20,239 nucleotides of DNA from CAZEHS01 sp964511875 (GTDB lineage: Bacteria; Bacillota; Clostridia; Peptostreptococcales; Acidaminobacteraceae). The stretch's first letter is position 1; every line of letters begins with the position of its first letter. The DNA lies in assembly GCA_964511875.1 (NCBI GenBank), contig CAZEHS010000059.1, forward strand, positions 1 to 20,239. Reading direction: 5' to 3'. Positions 1 to 8,173 of this stretch are shown in pieces. The notes beneath the pieces are model-generated. The model was not told where the DNA came from and made no database searches. It was given only the letters and a program-made list of their open reading frames with translations. The translations under genes were made by a program, and so were the position numbers.

Positions 1-1220
1 TCGCCTGTAATGCAGACGAAGGAGATCCAGGTGCGTTCATGGACCGTTCCGTACTGGAAGGGGATCCCCATGCAATCATCGAAGCAATGGCCATCGCAGC
101 CTATGCTATCGGTGCTGATAAAGGGTATGTCTATGTCCGTGCTGAGTATCCGATCGCAGTAAATCGACTTGAAATCGCTATCGGCCAGGCAAAAGAAATG
201 GGTCTTCTCGGTACAGGTATCTTCGGTACGGACTTCGCTTTCGACCTGGAAATCCGTTTGGGTGCCGGCGCCTTCGTCTGCGGCGAAGAAACTGCTCTCA
301 TCGCGTCCATTGAAGGTGAGCGCGGCATGCCAAGACCCCGTCCGCCGTTCCCGGCCATCAAAGGGATCTGGAAAAAACCGACACTGCTCAATAACGTTGA
401 AACCTATGCCAACATCCCGCAAATCATCCTGAACGGTGCTGAATGGTTTGCCAGCATCGGTACGGAGAAGTCCAAAGGGACGAAAGTATTCGCCCTGGGC
501 GGTAAGATCAACAATACCGGTCTTTTGGAAATCCCTATGGGAACAACCCTTCGCGAAGTCATCTTCGATATCGGCGGCGGGATTCCTAACGGACGGAAAT
601 TCAAAGCCGTACAGACAGGCGGACCTTCAGGCGGCTGTATCACTGAGGCTCACCTGGATACCCCCATCGACTATGACAACCTGATTGCGTTGGGCTCCAT
701 GATGGGCTCCGGCGGTATGATTGTAATGGATGAGGATAACTGCATGGTGGATATCGCCCGCTTCTTCCTTGACTTCACCGTGGATGAATCCTGCGGCAAG
801 TGTACTCCCTGCCGTGAAGGCACAAAGCGGATGCTTGAGATGCTGGATAAGATCACCGAAGGTCATGGCACCCAGGCAGATCTTGCAAAGCTCGAAAGCC
901 TGGCTTACTCCATCAAAGAGAGCGCTCTTTGCGGTCTTGGTCAGACGGCACCAAATCCTGTTCTCTCAACACTGAAATACTTCCGTCATGAATATGACGC
1001 CCATGTCGATGAAAAACGCTGCCCAGCAGGTGTCTGCAAGAATCTGATGAGCTACACCATCACTGACAAGTGCGTAGGCTGTACGGTTTGTACCAAGGTT
1101 TGCCCAGTTAACTGCATCAGCGGTGAGCGAAAATCGGTACATGTGATCGATCAAAGCAAGTGTATTAAATGTGGTGCCTGCATGGAGAAGTGTTCATTCA
1201 AGGCCATTGTTAAAGGTTAG
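1..1220 (+). CDS. NADH/FMN-binding subunit of an electron-bifurcating [FeFe]-hydrogenase or related complex (HndC/HydB/NuoF-like), 5' truncated by window edge
   Basis: The frame is open from base 3 and begins inside the family motif ACNADEGDPGAFMDRSVLEG, so the ATG at 39 is internal and the true start lies upstream. A glycine-rich NADH/FMN segment (GAGAFVCGEETALIASIEG) follows, then an SLBB-type segment (near 500-590) and the iron-sulfur motif ESCGKCTPCREGT (near 785-825). The C-terminus has two CxxCxxCxxxC ferredoxin motifs (CVGCTVCTKVCP and CIKCGACMEKC, about 1069-1194), predicted to bind two [4Fe-4S] clusters. In the family this soluble subunit passes electrons between NAD(P)H, FMN and Fe-S clusters, with HydA and HydC as partners in bifurcating hydrogenases. 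The extra C-terminal ferredoxin domain favours HndC/HydB over plain NuoF, but formate dehydrogenase-linked or other NADH-dependent complexes use the same subunit. Partner genes would lie upstream, outside the window. It ends at a strong terminator. Confidence 0.93.
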   Translation, partial: ACNADEGDPGAFMDRSVLEGDPHAIIEAMAIAAYAIGADKGYVYVRAEYPIAVNRLEIAIGQAKEMGLLGTGIFGTDFAFDLEIRLGAGAFVCGEETALIASIEGERGMPRPRPPFPAIKGIWKKPTLLNNVETYANIPQIILNGAEWFASIGTEKSKGTKVFALGGKINNTGLLEIPMGTTLREVIFDIGGGIPNGRKFKAVQTGGPSGGCITEAHLDTPIDYDNLIALGSMMGSGGMIVMDEDNCMVDIARFFLDFTVDESCGKCTPCREGTKRMLEMLDKITEGHGTQADLAKLESLAYSIKESALCGLGQTAPNPVLSTLKYFRHEYDAHVDEKRCPAGVCKNLMSYTITDKCVGCTVCTKVCPVNCISGERKSVHVIDQSKCIKCGACMEKCSFKAIVKG

Positions 1221-1234
1221 TAAATAAATTATGG

Positions 1235-1276
1235 ATAAAATCAGCCCGCCGGTTTGAAATAGCGGGCTGATTTTAT
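1235..1276 (+). terminator. Intrinsic terminator after the HndC/NuoF-like gene
   Basis: A perfect 15-bp inverted repeat pairs 1235-1249 with 1262-1276 around a 12-nt loop. The core is GC-rich (CAGCCCGC / GCGGGCTG). The A-rich left arm and T-rich right arm let it work in both directions, although no convergent gene is evident. It starts 15 bases after the stop codon. Confidence 0.9.
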
Positions 1277-1294
1277 TTAAGTTTGAAATCGCAT

Positions 1295-1326
1295 TAAAGT
1301 ATTTGGTTGATGGACCAAATACTTTA
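1295..1326. repeat. 13-bp perfect inverted repeat (hairpin)
   Basis: TAAAGTATTTGGT at 1295-1307 is matched exactly by ACCAAATACTTTA at 1314-1326, with loop TGATGG. It lies 18 bases beyond the preceding terminator and is not followed by a T-run, so it is not a typical intrinsic terminator. It could be a protein-binding palindrome or a structured RNA element. Confidence 0.75.
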
Positions 1327-1536
1327 CACTCTTCAATAACTAAGATGCGTTACAAACAGAAATAAAATCGAATACATATATTAGATAACTCCAAAGCACT
1401 CACACCGAGTATCAGGGGTATTCTTATTGACATTAAAATGTTGGCATTTGTTCCATAACTGCCCAATGAAAAACATAGTAATTTAAACAGATGGAAAAAA
1501 AGCCTTGAACACGTCCAAACATAAGTAATTGCAACC

Positions 1537-1701
1537 AACGGTTCAATGACGATAGTATTTTGGGGGTATGAAATAACATCTATCTCATAAATGACTATCT
1601 TTAAATGCTTTGCAATTGCTATAATGTAGAATTTTAGTTTTTTCTATCGTGATAAAAATTGAAATAATCTTGAATAACTTAACGGCTCATTGACGATAGT
1701 A
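1537..1701. repeat. 21-base direct repeat pair (19/21 identical)
   Basis: The copies lie at 1537-1557 and 1681-1701, with starts 144 bases apart. Both begin AACGG and end TGACGATAGTA; they differ at two internal positions. Each is followed within about 40 bases by one arm of the inverted repeat GAAATAACATCT (1570-1581) and AGATGTTATTTC (1718-1729). This mixed direct and inverted arrangement resembles recombinase-binding or element-end sequence, but no enzyme can be assigned. Confidence 0.6.
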
Positions 1702-1925
1702 CGAAGACTATATACAAAGATGTTATTTCTTGATGGATCTAATATATATAGTTTTAAACTAAATATAGAAGGTAGTTGGACAACTTTGATTTCTAGAACA
1801 TGATTTGGGGGTATTTGGGGGCAGGCAAGGTTGTATGCATCCTAATATTTGATTGTTAAACATAAATGTAATGACATAGTATTATTAGGAATTCCATATC
1901 CTGAATATTGTTCTTGGCAAGCCGC

Positions 1926-2180
1926 TTACATTTTGTATAAGAACCATCGGCACGTTCCAATCTCATATTTAAGCTCGAAGGGTTTTTCTAGTCCCCGGTC
2001 AATGCTGGCGCAACGGAAAATGAGCATGCGGTTACCGGCTAACCTTTCCTCACTCTGCTCAAGTATCCGGTCCACCTTGATGATTCCGGACTTTCCCGGA
2101 ACTTTGAACCGCAAAGGGGTTAGTTTTCCACTCCCCGTAAATTTGACGAGCATCTCAATTGGCAACATCAGAATTTTCAT
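1926..2180 (-). CDS. Conserved hypothetical protein, 84 aa, partner gene of Y-family polymerase
   Basis: The ATG at 2180 is preceded by AAAGGAGGT at good spacing, and this site overlaps the stop codon of the upstream polymerase, so the two genes are co-transcribed and perhaps translationally coupled. The protein is small and basic with no signal peptide, membrane segment or cysteine cluster. It has an N-terminal beta-rich look (PIEMLVKFTGSGKLTPLRF) and a conserved-looking C-terminal segment (GNRMLIFRCAS...FELKYEI...CRWFLYKM). From memory, similar short proteins of unknown function often follow DinB/UmuC-like polymerases in Clostridia. That would suggest a role in damage tolerance, but this is context only. 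It is unlike YolD in sequence as far as can be judged by eye. Confidence 0.8.
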   Translation of the reverse strand: MKILMLPIEMLVKFTGSGKLTPLRFKVPGKSGIIKVDRILEQSEERLAGNRMLIFRCASIDRGLEKPFELKYEIGTCRWFLYKM

Positions 2181-2193
2181 ACTCTTACCTCCT

Positions 2194-3435
2194 TTACAGC
2201 AAACTGCTCATCATCTGATATTCGTCGTCCCCAACGCCGCCCGTGACTGGACGGATGCCCGAATGCAGAAAAGATCCTCGATGTATGGCCTGTTTTCCAT
2301 ACCGATTTCTGATTTGGTCAATCGTTCGATCAAGCGCCTGTCGCCGTACACTATCCGAATCAAATAGCGATATCTGTAACCCTTCTGCTGGCACCAACTT
2401 CGTTGTCCGGATGCCAACGTGACGCAGCGGCTGACCGATCCAGAGTTTCTGGAAAAGCTCTCGAACGACTTCGAAAATCCGGTCTGTGCTATCGGTCGGT
2501 TCCTGAAGCGTTGTCTGTTGCAACATGTTTTTAAAATCCTTGTCGCGGATTGATATTGATAGTTGTTTTGCGCACCAGCCACCGATACGAAGCCTGGACG
2601 CGACAGACTCCGTCAGCGACAACATTATTAGATGGGCATGATATTCGTCTTCGATATCAAATGCTGTAGTCGTTGAATTCCCAATGCCTTTAATGGTCGG
2701 TCCTACTGGTTGTACATCTGATGATTCGATGCCATGCGCAAAATTGTAGAGCATCAGTCCGAACGATTTCAGCCGATATCGAAGGACCGCCGGATCCGTC
2801 CTAGCTAGATCTCCGATTGTCTGGATTCCCATATCTCGAAGTTTCGGAGCCGTTTGCCTACCGACCATATACAAATCTTCAATCGCAAGTGGCCATAGCT
2901 TTTTCGGAATTTCATCTGGGAATAGTGTGTGGGTCATGTCTGGCTTTTGGAGCTCGCCAGCCATTTTTGCCAGAAGTTTATTTGCGCTAATACCAATGTT
3001 GACCGTGAAACCCAGTTCCTCGCGGATCCGCCTTCGGATTACATCGGCTGTCAGTACCGCCGGGCCGAGTACCGGTGTCATGCCGGTATAATCTAAAAAA
3101 CACTCGTCGATGCTGAAAACCTGGATGGCGTCTGAAAAATCGGCTAATGTCTCGCGCATGGCTTTGGAGCATCGCATATAGACATCATATCGAGGCGATA
3201 CGACAACGAGGTTCGGACATTTCAGCCTAGCGATGTGAAGCGTTTCACCGGTCTGAATGCCGCATTTTTTTGCTGAATCAGATTTGCTCAAAACGATTCC
3301 GTGGCGGCTGGCCTCGTTTCCTCCGATAACCGAAGGAATAGTGCGAAGGTCGGTTTTCGCTCCGTGCTGAAGTCTGTCTATGGCCTCCCACGAAAGGTAC
3401 GCGGCGTTGACGTCGATGTGCATGATGGTCCGCAT
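2194..3435 (-). CDS. Y-family translesion DNA polymerase (DinB/UmuC-like), complete; probable hybrid gene
   Basis: This is a 413-aa protein of normal family length. The start chosen is the ATG at 3435 (MRTIMHIDVN), because it has GAGGTGAT at proper spacing and matches the start of the related fragment at 9864; an in-frame ATG 19 codons upstream lacks these features. Catalytic metal ligands are visible: Asp8 in HIDVN, and Asp110/Glu111 in SIDECFLD. A beta-clamp binding motif QISLF lies at 354-358 after the little-finger domain. The enzyme copies damaged templates with low fidelity. Its first 46 codons match the truncated gene at 9691-9864 (32 of 41 aligned residues from HIDVN to SRHG). I infer that promoter and first 46 codons came with the recombinase element and the rest is the host gene. 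The promoter at 3566-3593 shows no LexA box. It could alternatively be a complete, independently acquired polymerase. Confidence 0.93.
   Translation of the reverse strand: MRTIMHIDVNAAYLSWEAIDRLQHGAKTDLRTIPSVIGGNEASRHGIVLSKSDSAKKCGIQTGETLHIARLKCPNLVVVSPRYDVYMRCSKAMRETLADFSDAIQVFSIDECFLDYTGMTPVLGPAVLTADVIRRRIREELGFTVNIGISANKLLAKMAGELQKPDMTHTLFPDEIPKKLWPLAIEDLYMVGRQTAPKLRDMGIQTIGDLARTDPAVLRYRLKSFGLMLYNFAHGIESSDVQPVGPTIKGIGNSTTTAFDIEDEYHAHLIMLSLTESVASRLRIGGWCAKQLSISIRDKDFKNMLQQTTLQEPTDSTDRIFEVVRELFQKLWIGQPLRHVGIRTTKLVPAEGLQISLFDSDSVRRQALDRTIDQIRNRYGKQAIHRGSFLHSGIRPVTGGVGDDEYQMMSSLL
3297..3318. repeat. Candidate attachment site, left end (direct repeat of 9723-9744)
   Basis: It lies in the intact polymerase gene at codons for EASRHG, spanning TTCCGTGG followed by CGGCTGGCCTCGTT. 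The right-end copy reads TTCCATGC followed by the same 14 bases, giving two mismatches in 22. Beyond the right-hand site the match weakens to ordinary protein-level homology; beyond the left-hand edge it stops. Part of the similarity may simply reflect coding for the same conserved residues. Confidence 0.5.
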
Positions 3436-3565
3436 GGTATCACCTCGTTGCAAGGATAGTATCTTGTTTAAGAACTGTTTATACTGGTTCAAACGCTGAC
3501 TGCCATATCATTTGAGAGCAATTTCCTTTTATACGGATAGCTGAGCCATCGGTTGTGAATATCAT

Positions 3566-3593
3566 ATATTATAAGCCTTAGTTGTGTTGTCAA
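3566..3593 (-). promoter_or_regulatory. Predicted promoter of the intact polymerase gene
   Basis: On the minus strand TTGACA (3588-3593) and TAATAT (3566-3571) are separated by 16 bases. The -35 box contains the TGA stop codon of the upstream 168-aa gene, so the promoter is fused to the end of the recombinase operon. The leader to the ATG at 3435 is about 125 bases. No GAAC-N4-GTTC LexA box is present in the promoter or leader. Confidence 0.55.
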
Positions 3594-4096
3594 CGAAGGC
3601 TGCGTTCAGGAAACCGGTGCTTCTGAAGTTCAGACGTGAGTTCCATTACCCGATTTTGGAGTCGTTGAATTTCAGCACTTTTAGCTTTTAACTGATTGGT
3701 GAGTAATTTGCAGTCATATTTAAGCCGTTCATTGTCTATGTCTCTGATTTCCATAAGGGATACTTTTGTTTCCAGCAGTTGACGCCGGTGTGTGGCTTCG
3801 TCTATTTCAGTTAATGGGTTTTGTTGAATAAGGCGTTCTGCGGAATATTCAACATAACGTTTTAGAATTTGATTGTGATTATAGAGAGTAGTCCTGGAGC
3901 AACCAAGCTTCTGTGCGATATAGGCCGGTGTGAACGCCCTGTCTTTCAAGATTTTAAGTGCTTCACTCTGATTTTGTTCACGTTCTTCTGCCAATGTCTC
4001 AATTTTGTTCAGATACTCCAGTATAAAGGGTTTGAGACTGCCGTAATTTTCTCCAATGTTAATCAGTTTGTCTGTGATACGCTGTAATCTTTCCAT
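3590..4096 (-). CDS. Small HTH/coiled-coil accessory protein of a Tn554-like recombinase operon (TnpC-like)
   Basis: This is a 168-aa protein, last of four overlapping genes. The ATG at 4096 has GAGGAGG 8 bases upstream and overlaps the end of the preceding recombinase by 34 bp. A predicted helix-turn-helix lies at about residues 55-78 (TPAYIAQKLGCSRTTLYNHN). A long charged helix at about 100-160 (containing LTNQLKAKSAEIQRLQNRV) looks like a coiled coil. There are no cysteine clusters or catalytic motifs. By position and shape it corresponds to the small third protein of Tn554-family transposons, which affects transposition efficiency and orientation there. The function here is inferred from context. 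Its stop codon lies inside the -35 box of the polymerase promoter. Confidence 0.8.
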   Translation of the reverse strand: MERLQRITDKLINIGENYGSLKPFILEYLNKIETLAEEREQNQSEALKILKDRAFTPAYIAQKLGCSRTTLYNHNQILKRYVEYSAERLIQQNPLTEIDEATHRRQLLETKVSLMEIRDIDNERLKYDCKLLTNQLKAKSAEIQRLQNRVMELTSELQKHRFPERSLR

Positions 4097-5940
4097 GCGT
4101 TGGCCTCCTCACAGATATGGTCGAAATGCGAGATTATATGCTCTAAATCCGGATACCTTTCAATGAGAACATCGTGTCCTTTTCGGAGAATTTCGGTTTT
4201 CAATTCGTTCAACTCAGGCAACAGCTTTTGCTCAACCAAGGTATGTAGCATAAGCGATTCCTTATACGCCTGCCGCATAAATCCTCTATTGGTGTTCAAT
4301 GAGATGCTTTGAGCCAATTCGGACGCCTGCCGGTATGAAATTCCTGCCATATAGAAAAAGTGGAAAATGTTCGGGCACACGCTATAGGCACAATAGAATT
4401 CATTGGTCATTGTATCTTTGCTGCATTCCCTTGCTGAGGAACTTCTGATGCATACTCCGCCAGTCTTCTGGCGGACAGGCATTTTGTCTGTAAGCAGGGC
4501 AATAATAGCATCCATATCCTTTTCAACCCGATACCCTTGTTCGGTGACGAAAGCATCAATGTGAGATTTTAGACTATCAGCGCCAACGCCTAGGAGGCAT
4601 GCATCGCCTGACACGATGGTTTTGAATATTTCCAGTGCATATTCGATATCTTCTTGAGTGTTGTGAGGTTTTGTGCGGACATAATACCCCATCATTTCAT
4701 TTGAAAGGTGTCCCATGAACTTCTGTATATATTCAAGTGGGCACCCGCGTGCATAGAGTTCGCTACAGACGTGAACACGAAACTGTTTTGTGTTGGGATA
4801 CGTCAGCGTTTTAGCATTAGGGTAGTATCCTCTCATCTGCGGGAAAGCTGTTACATCACATGTAGATAGGTCCTTTTGATGCTCAAAAGGGACATTGATT
4901 GTTGGAAAGTAATGATTCATATAGGAAAAGATGTGTTTGGTTGTATATCCGAATCTGTCACAGGATACCGGAAGATCCAACAACTCACGATTTTGTCCTG
5001 CTCCAAGGTAGAGGTACTCATATCCGTAGCAACGTCGTTCACTATCATAAAGCTCCATCAAGGTTCCGTAAGCCTTTTGGGTGAGAGCATTTGCGAAGGT
5101 CTTTTCTGTTGCAAACACATTGTTTCCACGCTCTCTTTTCCAGGTTCTGTAGTTTAAATAATATAACTCCTTTCCGCTGTAGGATGACGCTCTGAGGAGG
5201 GTTCCACATTTCAGATCAAGGGCTTCGCTTATTCGCAGTCCTGTCTGGGACAGGATCATTAAGACGCATGTTCCGGCCTTGATAAGGTTTGGGACATCGC
5301 TTGAATCAATGATTGCGATAGCGGCTTTTAAAAAATTATTGAAATAATGCTGTGGCACATCGCTCGTTTTTCTAAGTTCGATTTCTCTCTTGCTTAATCG
5401 GTATTGGACAGGATCTAGAAGAGCTTCAAGTTCAGCTGTATAGATATCTTCATAATGAACAGAGTAATATGAAATGAATTTTTTAAGACAGCTGGCATAC
5501 TGTAATTTATATGATTTTGATTTGCCATTCAGTCGTTGTATGAAATTTGATACCAGATCGGCATCTATTTGGTGTATATTGTAATATGCCATCTCAAATG
5601 CATAATTTAGAAAATGGGATACTAAAAGATACTCCCTTTGAACATTTTGGATTACAAACCTGCCATCGAGCAACATTGACAGCACATATTTCTTTATGTC
5701 ATCGCGATAGTGTTCACATGTGTGTGTAAAACGGAATGATAGCAATGATTTGCATATATTTACAGTCCTTGATTGACTGAAATCCCAAATATCATCCGAA
5801 AAAAATATCTCCAGGTTTGAAAAGGGCAATAAATTGATTTCTTTGACTCGGTCAAGATAAGAGCTGGCCTCACGACTATACTTTACAAAACCTTCTTCTA
5901 ATTCATATCCGAGTGTTGTACCGTTAATGGTCTGAAGCAT
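4063..5940 (-). CDS. Tyrosine recombinase/integrase, 625 aa (third of trio)
   Basis: The ATG at 5940 is preceded by GAAGGAGGAAA and overlaps the end of the upstream recombinase by 17 bp. The C-terminal catalytic domain shows the box I arginine (TGLRISEAL, Arg236), the box II arginine (KQFRVH, Arg388), the GH-type histidine (MGHLSNE, His411) and the presumed nucleophile Tyr420 (MGYY). The usual first histidine of HxxR is Lys385. After the catalytic domain come Cys497, Cys506, Cys517 and Cys522 with His527, resembling a zinc-binding site, and then a helical tail rich in Leu, Glu and Lys. It probably acts together with the two other recombinases in integration and excision of the element. The length is far above that of a minimal phage integrase and resembles large TnpB-like members. 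Which of the three performs strand exchange cannot be told. Confidence 0.9.
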   Translation of the reverse strand: MLQTINGTTLGYELEEGFVKYSREASSYLDRVKEINLLPFSNLEIFFSDDIWDFSQSRTVNICKSLLSFRFTHTCEHYRDDIKKYVLSMLLDGRFVIQNVQREYLLVSHFLNYAFEMAYYNIHQIDADLVSNFIQRLNGKSKSYKLQYASCLKKFISYYSVHYEDIYTAELEALLDPVQYRLSKREIELRKTSDVPQHYFNNFLKAAIAIIDSSDVPNLIKAGTCVLMILSQTGLRISEALDLKCGTLLRASSYSGKELYYLNYRTWKRERGNNVFATEKTFANALTQKAYGTLMELYDSERRCYGYEYLYLGAGQNRELLDLPVSCDRFGYTTKHIFSYMNHYFPTINVPFEHQKDLSTCDVTAFPQMRGYYPNAKTLTYPNTKQFRVHVCSELYARGCPLEYIQKFMGHLSNEMMGYYVRTKPHNTQEDIEYALEIFKTIVSGDACLLGVGADSLKSHIDAFVTEQGYRVEKDMDAIIALLTDKMPVRQKTGGVCIRSSSARECSKDTMTNEFYCAYSVCPNIFHFFYMAGISYRQASELAQSISLNTNRGFMRQAYKESLMLHTLVEQKLLPELNELKTEILRKGHDVLIERYPDLEHIISHFDHICEEANAWKDYSVSQTN

Positions 5941-8173
5941 GCTGGGTTTCCTCCTTCACACGCAGCAGTTCTCTCTGATACGCGGCAAGCAATCGTTTTA
6001 TCATTACCAAGTCCTCTTTGTCGTGAGCAATGGGGGTGTTTTTGATCTTCTGATCGATGGATTTCAATTGTTCATCGAAGTAGGGGATTCTCGCCGGCAT
6101 CGTTACAAAATGGGGACACATCAGGCAATCAAGATAAGAGGTCGTTGTACATACCGCGTTTTTACAGTACCCGCAGCCGTTTGAAACGGACTCTTCTTCT
6201 GGTGGAGATAGGATAGGATTCTGCACAATGGAGCCTTCCAAATGTACATCTCCAATGATTATGCCGTGTACGGCCTCCAAGATTTCCGTAAGCTGTATCT
6301 GGGAATAATGTATTTTAGTGGTTTCAGAGCTTTTGTGATCCGTTAGAACTTTTAGATACATATCTGACAGTCCTTTGCGTATAATGAATTCCTCGGCCTT
6401 GGTCATATGAGTATCTCTAAGGTTGGAAAACGCGTATGGTCGTGTTCTGGCCTCGATGCAGCAGTTTTTAAGATGTCTGTTAAAACATTGGGGGCCAAGA
6501 GGGCGAAATTCGATTCCTTTTACTTCATATGGTTCCAGAAAGAGCAACTGCCTCATTCTCGAGTCCGTGCACCTTTGTCGAAACGGTTCGGTTAACCGAT
6601 GAATTTCGTCCAGATGTCTTTTTGTATATGAGGTGATGGCCTGTTCTTTGTACTCCCCGTGACTGGTTTTTGTTTTGCTCAGAATTACATATTGGCCATT
6701 TTTGAGGGTTTCTCGGACGCAGTGCGCCTCAAGGTTCACGATCTGACTTATTCTAAATTCAGTTTCGAGAGCCAGATAAAAGACGGAGTAATAAAGTTCA
6801 AAGCGTATATTTTTCTGGGCATATTTCCTCATAACTTCCGCAATTCTATTCAAGTCTTCATCCGGAATTGCCATTTTGTCTGTGTTACAGACGGATTTTA
6901 CTTTCAGCTGTTCCAACACGCCCCTATCTATCTTTAAACCGGATGACTCACGGAGAAGCTTCAGAAGAGCAGTTGCATCTGAAAGATAGTGAGCTTGTGT
7001 TTTGATGTTGGAATATTTGCTGATGATGTATTGGCGGTATGCGGCAACCTCGGATACGAGAAAACTACTTTCTTTGGTTTTGTGTGTAAAAACCGTGAGT
7101 ATTCTGCCTGATTTCAAATCTGACATATAGTTCAAAAAACATATAATATTAAGTGCGATTGCGGGCTTAGCTTGCCATGAAACAGGAGAGGACCAAAGAT
7201 ATTTTTTCAGATAATCCCGGTACTCTTTCGACTTGATTGCGGTGAAATTTAATGTACTAGTTAGAGTCATATTCTTGCCATATTGCTCGGCTGAGTTGTA
7301 GAAACTAACGATCCATCTGTCGTGGCTTGGATAGGGCTCCAAAGGATTATATGGAACAATGCGATATCCCTCAGCAAGTTTACTGGCAAGTCCCTTTCTT
7401 TGCAAAAGACGCGCATCGAACTCTGTGCTCTCGGAGAAGAGGTTGGGATTGTAATCTGTGTAGATAAAACGATAGAACTTGATTAGCTGTTGGAAATACT
7501 CTTTGCGTTTGGGGTTATCGGCCAGCTTGAGCATTTGATTTAAAAACATTTTATAATCAATATCTTCAACGGATGAAGGAGAGAAACCTTGTGTTTTAAA
7601 TAAGAATGAAAATATTGTTTTTGTAATATATTGAAAAGAACGCCCATTTCTATTGATAAAAGCCATCATCAATTTTCTGATAACAGGGTTGTCGGTATCC
7701 AAGTAATACAGCTTTTTGGTTGTTGTATTTGCTATATGCTCATATCTAGAACAGTCTTCTACAGACAACACTGTTCTTGAAAAACTTGATTTCCGACCTG
7801 TGCATAGCAGGGCCTCTAGGTGTAGGAGCTGATCCCAGTCTTCACGTAAAAGATCCTGATGCTTCATATAGAATAGAAATTCCCACATACAATGCAATCT
7901 CAGATACCATGGGCCGGAATGGTCTTCGAGCTTTGTGAGGATAAATTCCCGCGTGATATTTTCCAATCTGACATCGTCAAAAAACATGCGGATCAGCGTC
8001 TTGTATTGATTTATGGCCCCGTATATTGTCTGATGATTTCCTGAAACAGTACGCCTCTTTTCATCAAGAAATTCGGATGCCGCTCTGAATATTCTATTAT
8101 CTACAAATTGGCGGTTGGAAAATTTTATGGTTTTGAGTGCGTTTTCGTAATTTGGTCTGCGCTGATCAGTCAT
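5924..8173 (-). CDS. Tyrosine recombinase/integrase, 749 aa (TnpB-like, second of trio)
   Basis: I chose the ATG at 8173 because GAGGTG lies about 8 bases upstream and because it overlaps the preceding stop by 8 bp (ATGACTGA). An in-frame ATG at 8194 has no ribosome binding site. The catalytic domain is at the C-terminal side: Arg474 (TEFRISQIV), Arg586 (SNLRDTH), His613 (TDHKSSETTK) and Tyr623 (KIHY), the last one residue farther from the histidine than usual. Ser583 occupies the usual first-histidine position of HxxR. A cysteine cluster follows (Cys667, 670, 675, 683, 686 and His688), likely metal-binding, then a helical tail. The long N-terminal half of about 430 residues resembles no domain I can name beyond SAM-like core-binding helices. 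It is predicted to be a partner recombinase of the element. Confidence 0.88.
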   Translation of the reverse strand: MTDQRRPNYENALKTIKFSNRQFVDNRIFRAASEFLDEKRRTVSGNHQTIYGAINQYKTLIRMFFDDVRLENITREFILTKLEDHSGPWYLRLHCMWEFLFYMKHQDLLREDWDQLLHLEALLCTGRKSSFSRTVLSVEDCSRYEHIANTTTKKLYYLDTDNPVIRKLMMAFINRNGRSFQYITKTIFSFLFKTQGFSPSSVEDIDYKMFLNQMLKLADNPKRKEYFQQLIKFYRFIYTDYNPNLFSESTEFDARLLQRKGLASKLAEGYRIVPYNPLEPYPSHDRWIVSFYNSAEQYGKNMTLTSTLNFTAIKSKEYRDYLKKYLWSSPVSWQAKPAIALNIICFLNYMSDLKSGRILTVFTHKTKESSFLVSEVAAYRQYIISKYSNIKTQAHYLSDATALLKLLRESSGLKIDRGVLEQLKVKSVCNTDKMAIPDEDLNRIAEVMRKYAQKNIRFELYYSVFYLALETEFRISQIVNLEAHCVRETLKNGQYVILSKTKTSHGEYKEQAITSYTKRHLDEIHRLTEPFRQRCTDSRMRQLLFLEPYEVKGIEFRPLGPQCFNRHLKNCCIEARTRPYAFSNLRDTHMTKAEEFIIRKGLSDMYLKVLTDHKSSETTKIHYSQIQLTEILEAVHGIIIGDVHLEGSIVQNPILSPPEEESVSNGCGYCKNAVCTTTSYLDCLMCPHFVTMPARIPYFDEQLKSIDQKIKNTPIAHDKEDLVMIKRLLAAYQRELLRVKEETQHASDH

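Larger units (their letters stand above)
1277..1925. other. AT-rich intergenic stretch with repeats, no convincing gene
   Basis: About 650 bases, visibly more AT-rich than the flanks, hold no open frame with a plausible start and Shine-Dalgarno site. Repeats seen by eye are: a 13-bp perfect inverted repeat (1295-1307 with 1314-1326); a 21-base direct repeat with two mismatches (1537-1557 and 1681-1701); a 12-bp perfect inverted repeat (1570-1581 with 1718-1729); the word TTTGGGGGTAT at 1559-1569 and 1804-1814; and a tandem 10-mer ATTTGGGGGT/ATTTGGGGGC at 1803-1822. It could be a decayed mobile element, a non-coding RNA locus or a regulatory region. Nothing here decides between these. Confidence 0.6.

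Noticed and set aside
1281..1925. CRISPR array in the repeat-bearing AT-rich gap
   Set aside because: Only two copies of the 21-base repeat, 144 bases apart, with no regular spacers and no cas genes nearby.
1849..2367. 172-codon open frame on the plus strand
   Set aside because: It runs antisense to the 84-aa gene and the polymerase 3' end, has no good ribosome binding site, and its product resembles nothing; it is a shadow of the minus-strand genes.
3472..3490. GAAC and GTTC half-sites upstream of the intact polymerase, as a LexA box
   Set aside because: They are 11 bases apart rather than 4, so they do not fit the Bacillota LexA consensus; the perfect box at 9916-9929 shows what this species' site looks like.
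3436..3492. Upstream in-frame ATG at 3492 for the polymerase
   Set aside because: The extra 19 residues are not polymerase-like, while the ATG at 3435 has a GAGGTGAT site and matches the start of the fragment at 9864.
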